Source: Owenia fusiformis
Taxonomy: Eukaryota > Annelida > Polychaeta > Sabellida > Oweniidae
Length of the DNA: 64,000 bases
Direction of reading: 5' to 3'
Assembly (NCBI GenBank): GCA_903813345.2
Contig: CAIIXF020000011.1
Location: 6,598,571-6,662,570, forward strand
In this document: positions 50,601 to 63,395 of the stretch, piece by piece
Layout: every line of letters starts with the position of its first letter
Position numbering within the stretch: the stretch's first letter is position 1
Notes under the pieces: generated by a model
Databases searched by the model: none
The model's input: only the letters and a program-made list of their open reading frames with translations
Told to the model about the DNA's origin: nothing
Made by a program: the position numbers and the translations under genes

Positions 50601-52826
50601 AGATTTATAGATCATGAGAAAGAATAGACGCAAGTTCATTAATCGGAGATATTTTCTAACCACAATGTGTTATATAGCCTTGTACCTTCTGTTAACCTGT
50701 TGAACAAAACCTGTTCCATAATTTCTATTCTTAAATGTTTTTGATAACTTTTCCGCCAAAATTTCAGGTTTTGGCGAGGTGAACTTCTTGCTGTTTTATT
50801 GTTTAAAATACAATAAGCTTTATTTTGAAGATTTTTTTCTCAAATAACGGCCTGGTAAAAGGGCAACAAAAACCCTTTTTTCGGTTTTATTGAATAACTC
50901 AATCAATTATAATGCCTTAATGCTGCTACACATTTTTATAACTCGGTCACTTTTGATAAATTATGGCAGAAAACCGATAAAAATTAAATCACTTAAGACT
51001 TACTTTTGACATAACAATCCAAGTGATTTATCTTTGCGACTTCCTTCCACTTTGATCTTTCCTCCACCAAACTCATTTGTTGGTTCTTCTTCCATTACAT
51101 CAATATTTATATCTTCTTGGCATGTCAAATCTTTTGCCTCATCTTGAAAAAGTTCTTTCTGTTTTTCCCGATTGCGAATCTCTGGGCTTGCTGCGCTCAT
51201 TAAGACCTTAAGGTTTGCTGTAGGTGTCCAAGGATCGGTGGAATTTACAGGTTTTGTAGGGGTTACATTTGAGTGGTCTATGGTATTACCTCCAGTACTA
51301 ATATTAAAGTTTTTGAAACCTCCCATGACAGGCCTAGGGGAAGTAGGATGTCGAAATTCAGGTGAAAATGTTTGTGCTGTTACCATGGTATTTTCTTTTG
51401 TTGATTCCTGAAGTGTGTCTAAATCATCCATCATATTTTGTTTTTCCTGTGAATTGAGTTCATTGAGGAATTGTAACTGAACCTCTGCCGATTCCTGACT
51501 TCCAGGTAGCGACTCCTGACTACATTGGAGATCCTGGCTTAGTGGTGCATTCTGGGAGCTTTCGAACATCGGCAAAGCAGCCGTTTCAATCCCAGCATCA
51601 TCAGTGTTTTCTTCATAATTATTGATGTTGAAATCTCCAGGGATAAAACTCGGAGCTATATTCTCGGCATCCATTCTGTTAAGTTTCTGGGAGTTTTGCA
51701 AAACTGAAAATATACAAAAATGCTACGATTAAACTAAAATCCTTTCACTTCATTCCTATTTGTTAATTCCAAGCACTTAAAAACAATCAAGATTTATTTT
51801 GATAAAATCTCGTTACATAATTAAAGAGAGAATCAGAGATAGCGAGCAGGCTAAACAAAAAATTGTTTCAATTTTAGAATATTTTTGGCTCATGTCATTC
51901 CTTGTCATGTCTATTTTCTATAAATCACAAAAATGCATACTTTATTCAAGGAAAACAATAGATTTTTACAATAATGTATTATTTTTTATAAGAATGGTTA
52001 CCATTCTTATTATTTGGGAGAATTTAAACATTTTTCACCCATTTTTGTACTTTGAATCTTTAATAACTTCACCAATTTATAACATATTGTGAATCTTTTG
52101 GGAGATATTGTATTTGATATTGTAAGGAATAGATTGGTAGGTCAATTATGCACGTTGCTTGTAATTTTGTCACCCCCTATAGATCTGATTCTGCCTTTAA
52201 ATTGATTTAAAATGCATACATATAAAACTTATCTGCATAGTTTCAACAACTTTCACTTGTATATTCTTAAATTGCTCCGAAACTGAAACTTAAAATTCTG
52301 TGGCCATTCTCAAAAAAAAATTACCTACAATGACACTTAACTTATCACACCTATTAACGCATCTAATAATGCTACAATTATAACCTTTAAATTGCTTTAA
52401 TTGTTGTGTTTCCTAACATAAATAGTACATACCAATTTCAGATGCCAATATTTGGCAAAGAGCTTCCCTGATAAGTGGGCGTTAATCAAATGTCACTTTT
52501 TGATCAGATATAATTATATACACACATGTAATTAAGAAAATTATACACATATTAATTTCTAATTAAACCTCTATTTCCTTATTAATGTTTTGATTTGAAA
52601 TAATTTTGGAATAAATAAACTTGCCCCAAATATGAATTTGGTGTTTATTTATAACTTGAGATATTAAGTAGATTAATATTACCCAAATAGGATGAATAAA
52701 CAACTTGTTTATAAAACTTTTTAAAAATAAAAACAAATATAAAAAAACAATTATTACATAATAACATTAATTGTTTTACTTACTTTCCCGTTTATATCTC
52801 CGATATCTTTCATATTTAACCACCAT
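44696..52826 (-). CDS. E2F7/8: Atypical E2F transcription factor E2F7/8
   Basis: E2F7 and E2F8 carry two DNA-binding domains, bind E2F sites without a DP partner and repress cell-cycle genes. Exons in order: 52826-52784, 51703-51004, 49515-49439, 49036-48906, 48646-48563, 48338-48152, 47803-47645, 47256-47098, 46812-46516, 46254-44696. All phases join, giving 1131 residues. The acidic, Ser/Gln-rich N-terminus leads to domain 1 from about residue 236 ([20 protein letters not shown] ... [15 protein letters not shown]) and domain 2 from about 411 ([19 protein letters not shown] ... [32 protein letters not shown]). A conserved [17 protein letters not shown] block follows near residue 587. The long tail is low complexity. 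A 28-residue module ([20 protein letters not shown]) is duplicated between the two domains, an unusual feature. The model is longer than vertebrate E2F7/8 (about 870-910). Confidence 0.94.
46848..47522. repeat. Direct repeats flanking an E2F7/8 exon
   Basis: About 85 bp at 46848-46935 recurs in the same orientation at 47436-47522, sharing TTTTTTGCTNAAACTGTTTC and AACATGCAAAATNTCACC. The exon at 47098-47256 (end of DNA-binding domain 2) lies between them. Confidence 0.65.
48270..48930 (-). repeat. E2F7/8: Tandem exon-plus-intron duplication in E2F7/8
   Basis: The first 69 bp of exons 48338-48152 and 48646-48563 are near-identical (seven differences, five silent). The last bases of exon 48646-48563 (TGGCAAGACTGAAG) match the end of exon 49036-48906 (TGGCAAGATTGAAG), and the introns after both donors also align in part (GCATCTA...TAAG, TTTGTATTTAAA types). 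The unit is about 305-340 bp. The middle exon therefore looks like a chimera with the start of the following exon and the end of the preceding one. It is phase 0 at both ends and can be included or skipped without a frame change. Confidence 0.85.
49789..50223. mobile_element. CAGATGCGAGTAG element, copy 1
   Basis: The left end TTACCCAGATGCGAGTAG-like and right end CTACTCGCATTTGGGTAA are inverted repeats. The body matches the copies at 55811 and 63396 (phrases CTTGATTTACGTCATTAAA, GTGACTTCTAGCTCGGGGAG, CAGCCACCTGGTGGTGAAAC). It lies in the intron after E2F7/8 exon 2. Confidence 0.75.
50224..50990. other. Intron sequence, nothing recognised
   Basis: AT-rich E2F7/8 intron between the repeat copy and the large second exon. 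No further element or exon is seen. Confidence 0.5.
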
Positions 52827-55810
52827 TTTGCTTCTGTTTAACTTTTAAAATCCTTATCAAAATACTTGAATTTTTTTCCTTATAATCCAATCTGCTGTTT
52901 ATCCTCTATTGTCTGACAACCAACTGCCAAAAATTTAAAGCCCATTCAAAATTGCCACCAAATATTAATGACAACTACCAAAGTTCCTTGATTAAAGATT
53001 GGTCACTTTTGATTGGTTGACTCTAATAGGTATGTGTTTCTATAAATTAGTATTGTTTTCCGATTGTGTCTTTAATTAGACAGGTCCCTATTTTGGCCAG
53101 ATTTTAGTGGTCACTCTCAGCAGGTGAAAATGTGACGATCCTGTCCCGTTTCATTTTAATTAACCATGCAGTGCCAGAATAGACAATTATTCTAAGTAAA
53201 GAAGCATGGATAATTCAATGACTTAAGATATAACTATCACTAATTCCTTCCATGTGGATTTTTTGAGTTTTTCCTTTTCAGCAGTGATTCTTAATTTTGC
53301 GTCTGATTACAATCAACTGAAAGTTACTTATAAAGTTCCCAGACCAGTGATTAATTTTTACCGCTAAAAATTCAAAGTTTTGATCACGTGTCTGTCTCAC
53401 AATCGAGGGTTAAAATCACTTTAATTGCCTTCTGTTGGGAAATTATTTATACATAGAAACATCTGCCCTTTAAACAAAAGACTCCTTAATAACATAGTTT
53501 TCTTGAATCAAGGGACCATATCGCTAAGATATCAAAACATATAATTAATTTTTGACAGATTTATCTTGTTTTGCTTTCTAGTTCTGATTATATCAAGGCA
53601 TTTTTAGATGTGTTATTTATTTGCTTTATATGGTTTGTGGGGCTTGCCTTTAGTATAATATTTTTCTTGAAATTCCTTTTACAAATATCATGATACATTC
53701 GAAAATGTTCTCCGTCATTGTTCTGTCATTTATCTTGGATATGTTTAACTATAAAGTTTTTATTTAATTAACTTCAAAATTGTAGATCAAACACATTTAT
53801 TATAAAATATTGAATCATAAAATGTGTTCTGTAAAACTTGATGAAAAGAACATCACACTTGTTCAAAACACAAAACATATCTATCCATAGTGGCATTTTT
53901 GAGAAAGCCCCTGAAATAAGTTTTATGTATCGGTATTTGGGATCAAACCCACCAGCGTTCAATAACAGTAGATTTCTTTTCAGAATTTCTTTGGCAGATG
54001 GACCAAAACCCTTAAAAACCACATCATGTTTCCATGCACTTTCATTGTTTTTTTGTGGTTTCTTCCAAAACCCTATGAAAGTCAGTAACTTTTCATGTTG
54101 AAGATATATAAACCCTTTAGATCTAATAAATTTGTGATCTTAAAAATTTCAAATTTCTATGGAATTTTACAATTAGATATTGAAAAATTATTTTAAGAGA
54201 AGGCAGGTGTTTTTTCAAGTAGCGGTATACAAATTATATTCTAAACAACTTCATGTTTTGTTTACACGTTTCCCAGTATAATATACCCTCATTTCACACG
54301 GAAGGGGTATGTGTGATTTGAATTTTTTGTCGTTTGAGGGTTACTCATTTTGTTTCATTAAAAAATTCAATGCCATTTTTTGTTCCTGTTTATTACCTGT
54401 TAACCAAGATATTGAAACTCAAAGAACTCAATTCAAAATACACACAATCAATAGATTTCCAGTTATTTCATCGGTAATTAATTTTTTGAATAATGAATCT
54501 GAAATTAAATATTTATTGTAATTTAGTAGGCAGCCATACACAGGGACACACATGAAAATTGCAGGAATTACAGCAAAACTTCTGACATCAGGCAAAATAA
54601 TCCTATCAGCTGATGGTAATGACATGAAAGCAATCAGATTAATTCAAACCAACCTTCAATGTATTTTTCACACATCAACACATCGTAAAATACAAACAGA
54701 CAACAGTCAAAAAGATCAAACTGATAAGAATTTGGTAAATTAAATTTTATGACAGTCCCATTTCAAAACATGAATTATGGTGACACAGAATGGAATTAGC
54801 AAGGAAATAAAATAACATACTTTTAGCCAGGACTCTAAATTGTGCAGAAATGCAAAAATATTAGATACTTCATTCAAATTTTAGAGAGAAAAAGAGGAAA
54901 ATAATAATGACCCAAACAAAATGAGAAGCAGACGACAGCTGACTGACAAGATTCATAACTGAGGAGGACCAAAGAGGATACATGACACAACAAACATTGC
55001 CTAAGGTGTGACAAAGTTTGGGCAGATGTAAATGCTAAAGATGGCTAAATATGTCAGTTTCCTTTGCTCTTAATTCACGCCATTTCATTCTTAAAATTGA
55101 ATAAAGTTTTTATCTGATTTTATTTCTCCACAATTTGAAGTCTTGATTACAAGCCTGTTGATTTTAATCCTTGTAAATTCCACTCTATTTTTCATTTTAA
55201 AACATGACCATCTGCATGTGAAATTTGATACAGATGTGATAGGTTATCTCTGTGGCCAACAGGTGGACTATGGACCAAACATGGGTCTGAACGTTGGTTT
55301 GAATTTTTTGTAATGTCCAGTTTAGGAAGCTTTTATCAAGTTTCAGGTAATTTAAGGCTAAATTATTAAAAATAAACATTTACCAATCAACAGTCTACAA
55401 TACATACATTTGGTTTTCCTAAGATTGAGGTTCTATTCAAAAAATGCATTGAAAATAATTCAAAATAACAGCCTGGTTTAATCAAATGGTATAAAGAAGA
55501 ATCTTTGTAGACAGATAATTTATGTATTTTTAAACTAAATATCAAACATGGTGTTTTACAGGTGTAATTAACCACAATAAAAAAACGTTATACATCTGGT
55601 TCAAAAATTTATAAAAGTACTCAAGTTTTTAATCATTTAATTAGAGGAGCAGAGATACTGGACATTTAAACAACACATTTGGCTGTGTCATTTTTCGAAA
55701 AAACAAGCAATAGGTCATTATCAGAAAATTACGATTTCTAAATCAATTGTTTTAGCCATGTATTTCACGAGAAAGAAAAGACAAATAATTAATTCAATAG
55801 ACTAATAGAC

Positions 55811-56510
55811 TAGATGCGAGTAGAAATAATCTTGATTTACGACATTAAATATTCAAAATTCATGTACATGAGATGTACATGTAAAAGTACATCTAGAAAC
55901 ATGGTTTTGAAAATCATTCATCAACTTTGAAATGTGTCTTCTAGTTAGGGGAGATTCCATAGACCTTATGTCATAAAATCAGAAAAGGTGAAATATCTTT
56001 TCTTGTAATAGACAGGTAACATTTTCTTTTACTGGATGTATTTTAATTTATCCTATGCCAAGTAGAGTTTTAGGGAGATAATTTGGTAAGATATATCCCG
56101 TATCCTGATTTTGAGGTTTCCATATCCTGAACCTTCATATCTCCCGCTCCAGGCCATATCTTCCCGCTTCGAAAACAAATTTTGAAAAAATTGAAAAAAA
56201 ATTGAAGAAAATTAGAAAACTACTTGATATAGGATAAAGCAGTTAATGTATGGTCGGTTTTGATATTGGGTTCATCCCTCGTGAGATATGCATATCTACC
56301 TGAGGGACCGTAGGATAAACCCCATATCCAAAACCTCCCAGTACATAACCCTTATTTATCTAACTATTAGATACATAAGGGTGATATGAAAATTGAACCC
56401 CTAAAACAAATGTAATTTAAGTTAAAGGGAACGTTCTACCATACCTGCCAAGCTATATGACCTGAACGAGCCACCTAGTGTTGAAACCAGTAATCACCTA
56501 CTCGCATCTG
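55811..56510. mobile_element. CAGATGCGAGTAG element, copy 2, interrupted
   Basis: The ends TAGATGCGAGTAG and CTACTCGCATCTG and the body match copies 1 and 3. Compared with those, about 300 bp are inserted at 56053-56354, flanked by TTTATC on both sides (56047-56052, 56355-56360). The inserted sequence has several ATATCC/GGATA phrases and no coding capacity. Confidence 0.75.
56053..56354. mobile_element. Insertion nested inside copy 2
   Basis: Bounded by a 6-bp duplication TTTATC, and absent from the otherwise alignable copies at 49789 and 63396. The ends (CTATGCCAAG, ATAACCCTTA) are not obviously inverted repeats, so the class is unknown. Confidence 0.55.
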
Positions 56511-57141
56511 AGTTATACATATTACAATTACTTAAAGCTAAAGATTACATAATAACAATATGATTTTTTACTATTACTAGTTTTGGAGATGAATTTATCA
56601 CTAAATCCAAAATATATTATGATTATAATTAAATAACCAAGTAAAGTTGTTATAGTTTGTGTAAATGCATTTAAACTATCTTGACATTTTTAAAATGAGC
56701 TGCCTTGTCCAGAATTTGAAAATACTGTAGCTTTAAAATTTACAAACATAAATAAACATTAGTTTGCTTTGTTGTCTCAGTCCTCATTAGGGATGACCAG
56801 CTGCATTCTCTGGAATATTTAAATCTGCTCCAAGAATACAATTCTTCAGTGCAAAAGTTGCAGTTTGATACTTTTAACTCCTTTATTGATTTATAGATGG
56901 CACAACTTTAATATGGCTACGTTTAAAGTCAAAATTGAAGACATGATGAACAAAAACTAGAACATACAAATTATCCCAATTACGTTATAGAGACTGTTAA
57001 TGCAAGCCCTGTCTTTAGTTAAATTAGGCAGTGGACATTGACCGCAACAAATAAGTATCATTCCTGAGAAATGAAAAATAGACAAAAAATGGCAAACACC
57101 ACAAATACTTCCCTTTCTCACAGCATATTGAAAACTGTATA

Positions 57142-57387
57142 CATAGGCGTAGCCAGGAAGGGGTGTGATCGCACCCCGTCCCCACCATAACCAATGAAAA
57201 GAGTTTAAAAATGCTTTTTATTTGAAGCTTGTAGCTCAATTTTGAAGGAAGTTATATCAATTTTTGTAAAATTCAAAACAAATCTTAATCTTTTTTGGGT
57301 TGCTTATGTCACACGCACACCCCCGGACTAAAAACCCAAATTTTTGGGCAATCGCACCCCCCTGACTGAAAGTTGGCTAGGCCCCTG
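57142..57387. mobile_element. hAT-like miniature element (CAGGGGCGTAGCC type)
   Basis: The left end CATAGGCGTAGCCAGG and complemented right end CAGGGGCCTAGCCAACTTT resemble the common CAGGGGCGTAGCCAGG hAT terminus. The interior holds GCACCCC phrases in both orientations. No clear 8-bp target duplication is visible. Confidence 0.45.
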
Positions 57388-60300
57388 GTTTAGTTTAAAT
57401 TCTGTACTTTTGTTTTTACTTGTTTTCATTTCAGAAACTTACATTTCTGTTGCCAAATGCCAGAATAGGAATATATCACTAATGGTACAATTGTAGTCAA
57501 TTAAAAATATAGCCTCTAATCTTATAATGACTTGCGAATCAGTCTAATGCAAAGCTCTGAAAAATCTGGTTAACAGAGTACAATTTTTTATCAATTAGCA
57601 AATTACTGAACTGTATATGTGAATTTTATTTGGATGCCTTTTCAAATGATCAGAACCATTTCTGGACCAAACTTACAGTAAAAACATTTAGAAAAATGCA
57701 TTTTATGTCGAAATTCCTAGCTGCTATTTCTGATTCTGTGTGCAACACTGGAAATTCACTTAATTCAGTTGTTACTTGAGGCTATACATAAGAGTACATC
57801 TGTACATTTAAAGGAGCAATATAAGTTAAGTGACATCTTATACATGTGACATTGATTGATTACTACAACTGACACTCATATAATGAGTAAAAGGGGCAAG
57901 AGTCAAGAGTACACAAAATGACCTGCAATTACTAAACTGTGGAAATATTCAGTGTTTTCATTTTCACTATGTCACTATGTTCCCTGCACATACATGTATA
58001 TTGAGATAACGCTCATTCTGTGAAATTTTGCACCTGTGTAAAGCTGAATAATATGCCTTGTGTTGATGTCTTTGATACAGGACCCCCCCCCCCCCGACCC
58101 CCTAGACCCCTTAATATAATAGCCCGGCTTCAATTATCGTTTACATGTAGGCTTATATGTCAAAAGTCACTGTACATAGGCTACCTTATAAGTCAGCATA
58201 ACCGATAAAAGGCCGACTCCCGAATAGAGGGAAAGAGGCATGTTCTGGGTGTTACGTTCGCCCTTGCATATCCCAGTCTTTCAGATGCTGAGAATAATGG
58301 AAAAATGCACTGATCAACCTACCACCAAGTGACCACAACATCATTTACAAAGCAGAAACTCTGGTCTCCAAGTCATAATGACCTTTTTAAAATGCATTTA
58401 TGTAGACTTAAGACCACAGGATGACTGGACATCCTAAAGTCTCAGGTAACCACAAAAAAGAGGTTTGAATTTCAAAAGTTTGGAGTTTACTGCATTTTTA
58501 AATACTGCCACATGTAAGGCCTATATGAACCGAAGTTGACCTTTAAGTTCTATTTAAGTGACTGACCAGCAACTTTACATTATTTATGTGCCTGACAGAC
58601 AAATCATGCAGAATACAAATGGCTCCATTTTTCATTCACACAGACAAAATACAATATCATATTTCGGCATCAAATGACATCATCTAGACTCAGACTGTCC
58701 TATCTAGTACAGCATATCCTAATCTCGTGGCAGATGTCAAAGTTCAAACCACCAATTACAACCTAACGCATCAGTCACAAAATTGAACTTATGATGTAGC
58801 ATTTAGTTAATGTGTCATTTTTTCATGAAACTCACTTCGTTCAGGGGAAGGGGTGAAAAGACATGTTTCTTCATCTTCATCGAACAAATATTGATACTTA
58901 TGTGTGATATTGAAAGTGTAAATGTTTGATAAAACTGCACAGACCAGGGAGGGAGGGGGCACAATTATACTATATCCCATAAAATTTTAATTTATTTTGC
59001 TAATCTGAATTTATGTTAAAGCTATGGACTATGTCAAACTTTGGTTTTCAAAGAAGACACATTTAGCTCCATTGTCTCCCAATAGACTTCTCAACAATCT
59101 ATTAACATCCAGTAAAATGTAGTTTTTGACAATGTGCCGGCAGTGTAGAGGCATTTCATTCCTAAGGTAGGCTAGGCCGAATACTTTTAAGCAATCATAG
59201 ACAACATGCAAACAAATTCAGAAGTCATCCTGCCTACCTTGATTTTGACTAGACTTGCTATTTATGTTATCCTAATAAGTCTATATGAAATATTTTAATT
59301 TTAATTTCAAGTGATTAAAAGTCCTAAGATCAAACTAAAAGTAGGATGTTTATGTTGGGCTTAACCCTAATACTTAAATCCCTGACCAAATAATATTTAT
59401 AGATAACTCATGTACATTGGTCCTGCTGTTCTGGTGTTCAATAATAAGATTAATGTTTTAGATACATATTTAGCCTACACTCCTTTAATGAACGCTAAAA
59501 TACCAGTGAGCATACATGTACATTTGGCAAGAACTAACTTGCTGGTTTGACTTTTACAGTTAATATCACAGCCAAATTCATTGTTTGTGCAAAACTATAT
59601 TATGTGACTGATACATAATCAGGAAACTTTTGGCCTAGTTTTTATGGACATGTGTGCAAAAAGAACACCATCCCTACAATGACAATAGTGTGAACAAAGT
59701 TGAGCAACATCCTTCCTTTGATCAGTCCTTTCAACTTCAAAACATCTTCCATTACATTTGAATTGATGTTCAGTGTTATGAACTAAATGGTCCTTATTCT
59801 CCCATAGTTCTTGCAAATACTCCTGTGCAAAATGTACAAAATATAGCTGGAGACAATTTGAACATTTTCACGTGATAATAAGAATGACCCATTGATGATG
59901 GGACCACTTGATGCTGACTGACCGTGCGTTTTCTCGAGTCTCTTGAAGGCCTGTGGCTTTAACTGAGGCGATGTGTAGGTAATTGTCAGACAAATGACTG
60001 AGTGTCTGACAATCCCTACCTACAGTACATGGATGATCTTGCCTCCCAATCCTCTAACCAGTTTGATTTGGTTGATGGGCAAAATGGGCACAAATTGCGC
60101 CAAAATAAATCTTTCGGGATCTCAACTGTCTAACTAAAAATCGAAGCCACATGGCAAGGAAGAAGCTATAAGGATATGCTACAACATTTTCCCCTGTAAC
60201 GTGTTGGCCAGACCTAGACCCATTCTATTGCAATGAAAGCTTGTGTGATGTTATTGCGAAACAATTTCATAATTTAGGCTCATTCTTATTTCCTAAGTTT

Positions 60301-60512
60301 TAACTGCCAGGTGCCAGTTCTTGGGTCAATAAATTTTTTTGAAGACCAATAATTACTGCCATTTATCATCCACATGATTTTGTCACTGTATCTCATTTCC
60401 AACAAATTCAGTGGTCAACTAACTCCAGTTATAATTCTACAAACATATGGAATCTGAGTCTGTAGCAAAAATTTATTGCAAAAAAATGGGAGGGGACATT
60501 TTTTATACTCAC

Positions 60513-60690
60513 CAACAATGTTTATTTCTCCATCTGTTTGAGGGTCTTTTGCGATAAAACTTCACTGTGTCGTACTCTGGATCATATCGGTTCCTTTGCA
60601 GCAGTTTTACACGTTTCTGTAGCAATTTGTAGTGTTAGCAGCAACTTTTCTACGAGAGACGAACGTTTCGTGTAAAAATTTTCTGTAAAT
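60513..60690 (-). other. E2F7/8: Probable 5' untranslated exon of E2F7/8
   Basis: On the minus strand, sequence just downstream of a promoter-like cluster runs to 60513, directly before a GTGAGT donor. E2F7/8 is the next minus-strand gene. The exon contains no long open frame, as expected for a 5' leader. The joining acceptor near 52834 is inferred. Confidence 0.45.
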
Positions 60691-60830
60691 TTGGCGCGAG
60701 ATTTCGTTTGGGACTTGGCGCGTTCCGCCCCCTATGGTGATTGACCAATGAAATTCTAGGAAACAAATGACGTTACATCTGATAGCCAATCAAAATCGTT
60801 AATGATTGAGCCTAAAGGTCAAAGGTGGGT
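60690..60830. promoter_or_regulatory. Promoter with paired E2F-type sites, likely bidirectional
   Basis: TTTGGCGCG (60690-60698) and CTTGGCGCG (60714-60722) match the E2F consensus. They are followed by a GC box CCGCCCC (60725-60731), CCAAT (60745-60749), TGACGTTA (60768-60775, CRE-like), CCAAT (60786-60790) and a direct-repeat-1 nuclear-receptor-type motif AGGTCAAAGGTGG (60816-60828). The stretch is notably rich in CpG compared with its surroundings. It could serve E2F7/8 on the minus strand and the exon at 61128 on the plus strand. E2F7 and E2F8 genes are known E2F targets, so feedback control is plausible. Confidence 0.6.
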
Positions 60831-61127
60831 CATACTAACATAAACAAATGTGCACACAAAACAATGACGTTGTACACACAAGCACATGTTTAATTATTTG
60901 ATTCAGAGGAATATTAATCATCACCAGTTTTTTTCAATATATACGGATTTAAACATATTTTAGTGAAATATAAATAAGCACATTTAGGAGAATTATATAC
61001 AAGGTATTATATGTGTAAGAACCGTAGGGACATATCCACGTTTGACAGAGATATCACCATTGGAAATTTATTCGCCTGACAACAAGGACAAAAATCATCC
61101 TCAAGTTCAGATCATGGAAATTGGAAA

Positions 61128-61195
61128 ATGTTCATCCTGCTCTTCATCTTGGAATTAATGCAGATAGCAGAAAAGCCAAATCCACTGAATAATTG
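61128..61195 (+). CDS. Possible first coding exon with signal peptide
   Basis: ATG at 61128 opens 22 codons ending in phase 2 at a GTAAGT donor (61196). The peptide starts MFILLFILELMQIAEKPNPL, with a hydrophobic core and then a polar, proline-containing stretch, as in a cleavable signal peptide. No matching downstream exon was found before the window ends, so the rest of the gene, if real, lies beyond. An overlapping ATG at 61114 in another frame gives only 14 codons. Confidence 0.33.
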
Positions 61196-63239
61196 GTAAG
61201 TACTTAGATGATGTACAGAATTTTGTGTTTGTTATGAAGTAGATTTGTTTTTTAGGGTAGCCAAATCTGCTTGCTTGCATTTGGATTTGACAGCTGCACA
61301 AATGACGCAAAGTCGTACATGTAGAAATTCAGCTTCTCGGAAAAATAATCATTATAATGTTTTGAGCTGGTATTTTTGCTCATTAAATGTATGAAAATAA
61401 AATGTATGCTGTTGATATAATTGTACGTAATTGTAAGCGATTGCTTTAGATCTATCAAGAGCAGTCAAGCATGACAATGGTCACATGTAGGCCTACAGGG
61501 ACAGGGTTGCAATAATGCCATCTGAAAAATTGCAAGATGCTTAGCCATTTTGCATGACAATTACATCTGTGAACAGCATATTCAATAATTCATAATCCAT
61601 TCCCATTAGTTAATCTCCCATTTATTTAAATCCCCATCACTGATGATGCATCAGTGATTTTTCTGCATTTTCATATATCCAATACAAAATTTTTCTATTC
61701 CCTTAGGCTCATCTTCTGAGGTCAATTTGACATTATTAAAGAAAAGAAGTAATAACTCTAGAGAATCTTTTTAGATCAATGTCAGGTTCGTTTTTAATGT
61801 CTGCTTCTTGTAAAAGGCTACATTGACATTTATATGCAAAAAAAGTCAATAGTCTATTTTTGTCAATTGAACGAATGTCTGCTGGCTTGTTGTTCTTCAA
61901 ACAAGTAAACATGTGTTTTCATTTCAACTAAAAAAGTTAGAATTCTGTTTTTAATATTTTTTTTTCTATTGAACAACATAGTCTGTCACCTTTAGTAAAG
62001 ATTATGTCTGTGGCAATGTATGACTTTGCAAATCATAAAATGTATACATGTACTTTAATTTTTTATTTATTTATGTCAAGAATATTACACATTGACATAT
62101 TATTCTACAGGTTTTATGAGTACATAATTATAGAATGTTATTGTCTAATTGTGATTCATACATGATATTTCAGTCACATAAAAATCAATAAAACCTTAAC
62201 AGAGTAGTAAAACAAAGTATGTTTTATTTGATGTGGTGAATGCACAACCACAACAAAAGGAACCACATCAACATGCTTTAAATTTACCACGTAGAACTAC
62301 CTGACTGCTGTCAATGGCACTATTCTGAGAGAAACCGAGTAGGCATATAATAGCCATTGATCCAAGCAATATAATTATCAACCAACACACTATAGTAGCA
62401 TAGTTAAAACCAATCAATAGGCTATTATGTGAAATCTCCGGAATGTTGGGATTAATGCGAGTATATTTAAAGGTACCAGTGTCAGTAATCACAGACTATA
62501 ATCTATGTAAATATATGTAACTGTGCTATGACTGCTATGTGCCACTATTATGTAACAGTAGATAGATTTAATTATTAACAACATACACATGTGCTTAAAC
62601 AATCCAAACCATGGTTCACACATAAATAGAAGTTTCATGGTGTGATATATGGTACCTCTCTAGATACGACACCTCTGGATATATGGCTTCATCTTGTAAT
62701 TTCTGCAGATTCCTGAGTCAGGAACTATTGTAATGCTGCCCTTTGTGCCTTGTTCCCCCCTCTTTTTAAGATACAGGCCTGTATATAAGCCTGAATAAGA
62801 GCTCAGATGTGACTTATAAGATAGATAGAAGCTTGACAAAATGCTTATAAGTTTGCTGGTTTGTAACCAAGACAACATATATTTTCATTGATCACTTATA
62901 GATGTGGCATCTTTAAGAATAGATATGACACTTTTAGACTAGATGTGACATATGTAGATGTTGGTAGTGCAGTACACAGATATTGTTCCCATATGTGTTT
63001 GTTCTGGCATGTTGTGTATTATCTTGGAAGTTGATATCTCCCACTAAGTACTGGTATCTATTACTTAATACCATTACATGAATAGAAAGTATCCTAATTA
63101 ACTAGGATCATTATCTGTTAATTAAAGAGCCTAATGAGGAGAATTATATCATCTTCCTTCATCACTATTTGTAGATTATGTAGTTCTTGAGAAAGGAATT
63201 TGTGTTGTTGCATACTTCCCACATTTCTTCATCTCTCCC
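61196..63239. other. Non-coding stretch, possible intron
   Basis: AT-rich, with no exon that I can support on either strand. It may be the first intron of the gene starting at 61128. Confidence 0.45.
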
Positions 63240-63320
63240 TACCCTTTTCCAATAGTTCAATTTTGCTCCTCCGAAAGGGAGCTTCATCTGCTAATTTACT
63301 GGCCTCTGATCATCAGGGTA
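63240..63320. repeat. About 80-bp dispersed repeat, copy 4
   Basis: TACCCTTTTCCAATAGTTCA at the left, GGGAGCTTCATCTGC in the middle and CATCAGGGTA at the right. It is the most diverged of the four copies. Confidence 0.5.
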
Positions 63321-63395
63321 TCTCTCTTATTAATACATTGACTACAGGGTGTCAGTAGACTTTTGGACTGAGGCAAAGCACCTCACCCCAATATC

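Larger units (their letters stand above)
52990..60500 (-). other. Presumed first intron of E2F7/8
   Basis: If the 5' exon at 60513-60690 belongs to E2F7/8, this is its 7.7-kb first intron. The acceptor would be the AAACAG seven bases before the ATG at 52826, though its pyrimidine tract is weak. CCAAT boxes on the minus strand near 53007 and 53020 also allow a promoter close to the ATG. Contents seen: a CAGATGCGAGTAG element (55811-56510) and a hAT-like element (57142-57387). Short open frames such as 53774-54022 are not supported as genes. Confidence 0.45.

Noticed and set aside
53774-54022. 82-residue minus-strand open frame starting MVFKGFGPSAKEIL
   Set aside because: Looks mildly protein-like, but there is no splice context, no recognised family and an equally long frame on the other strand.
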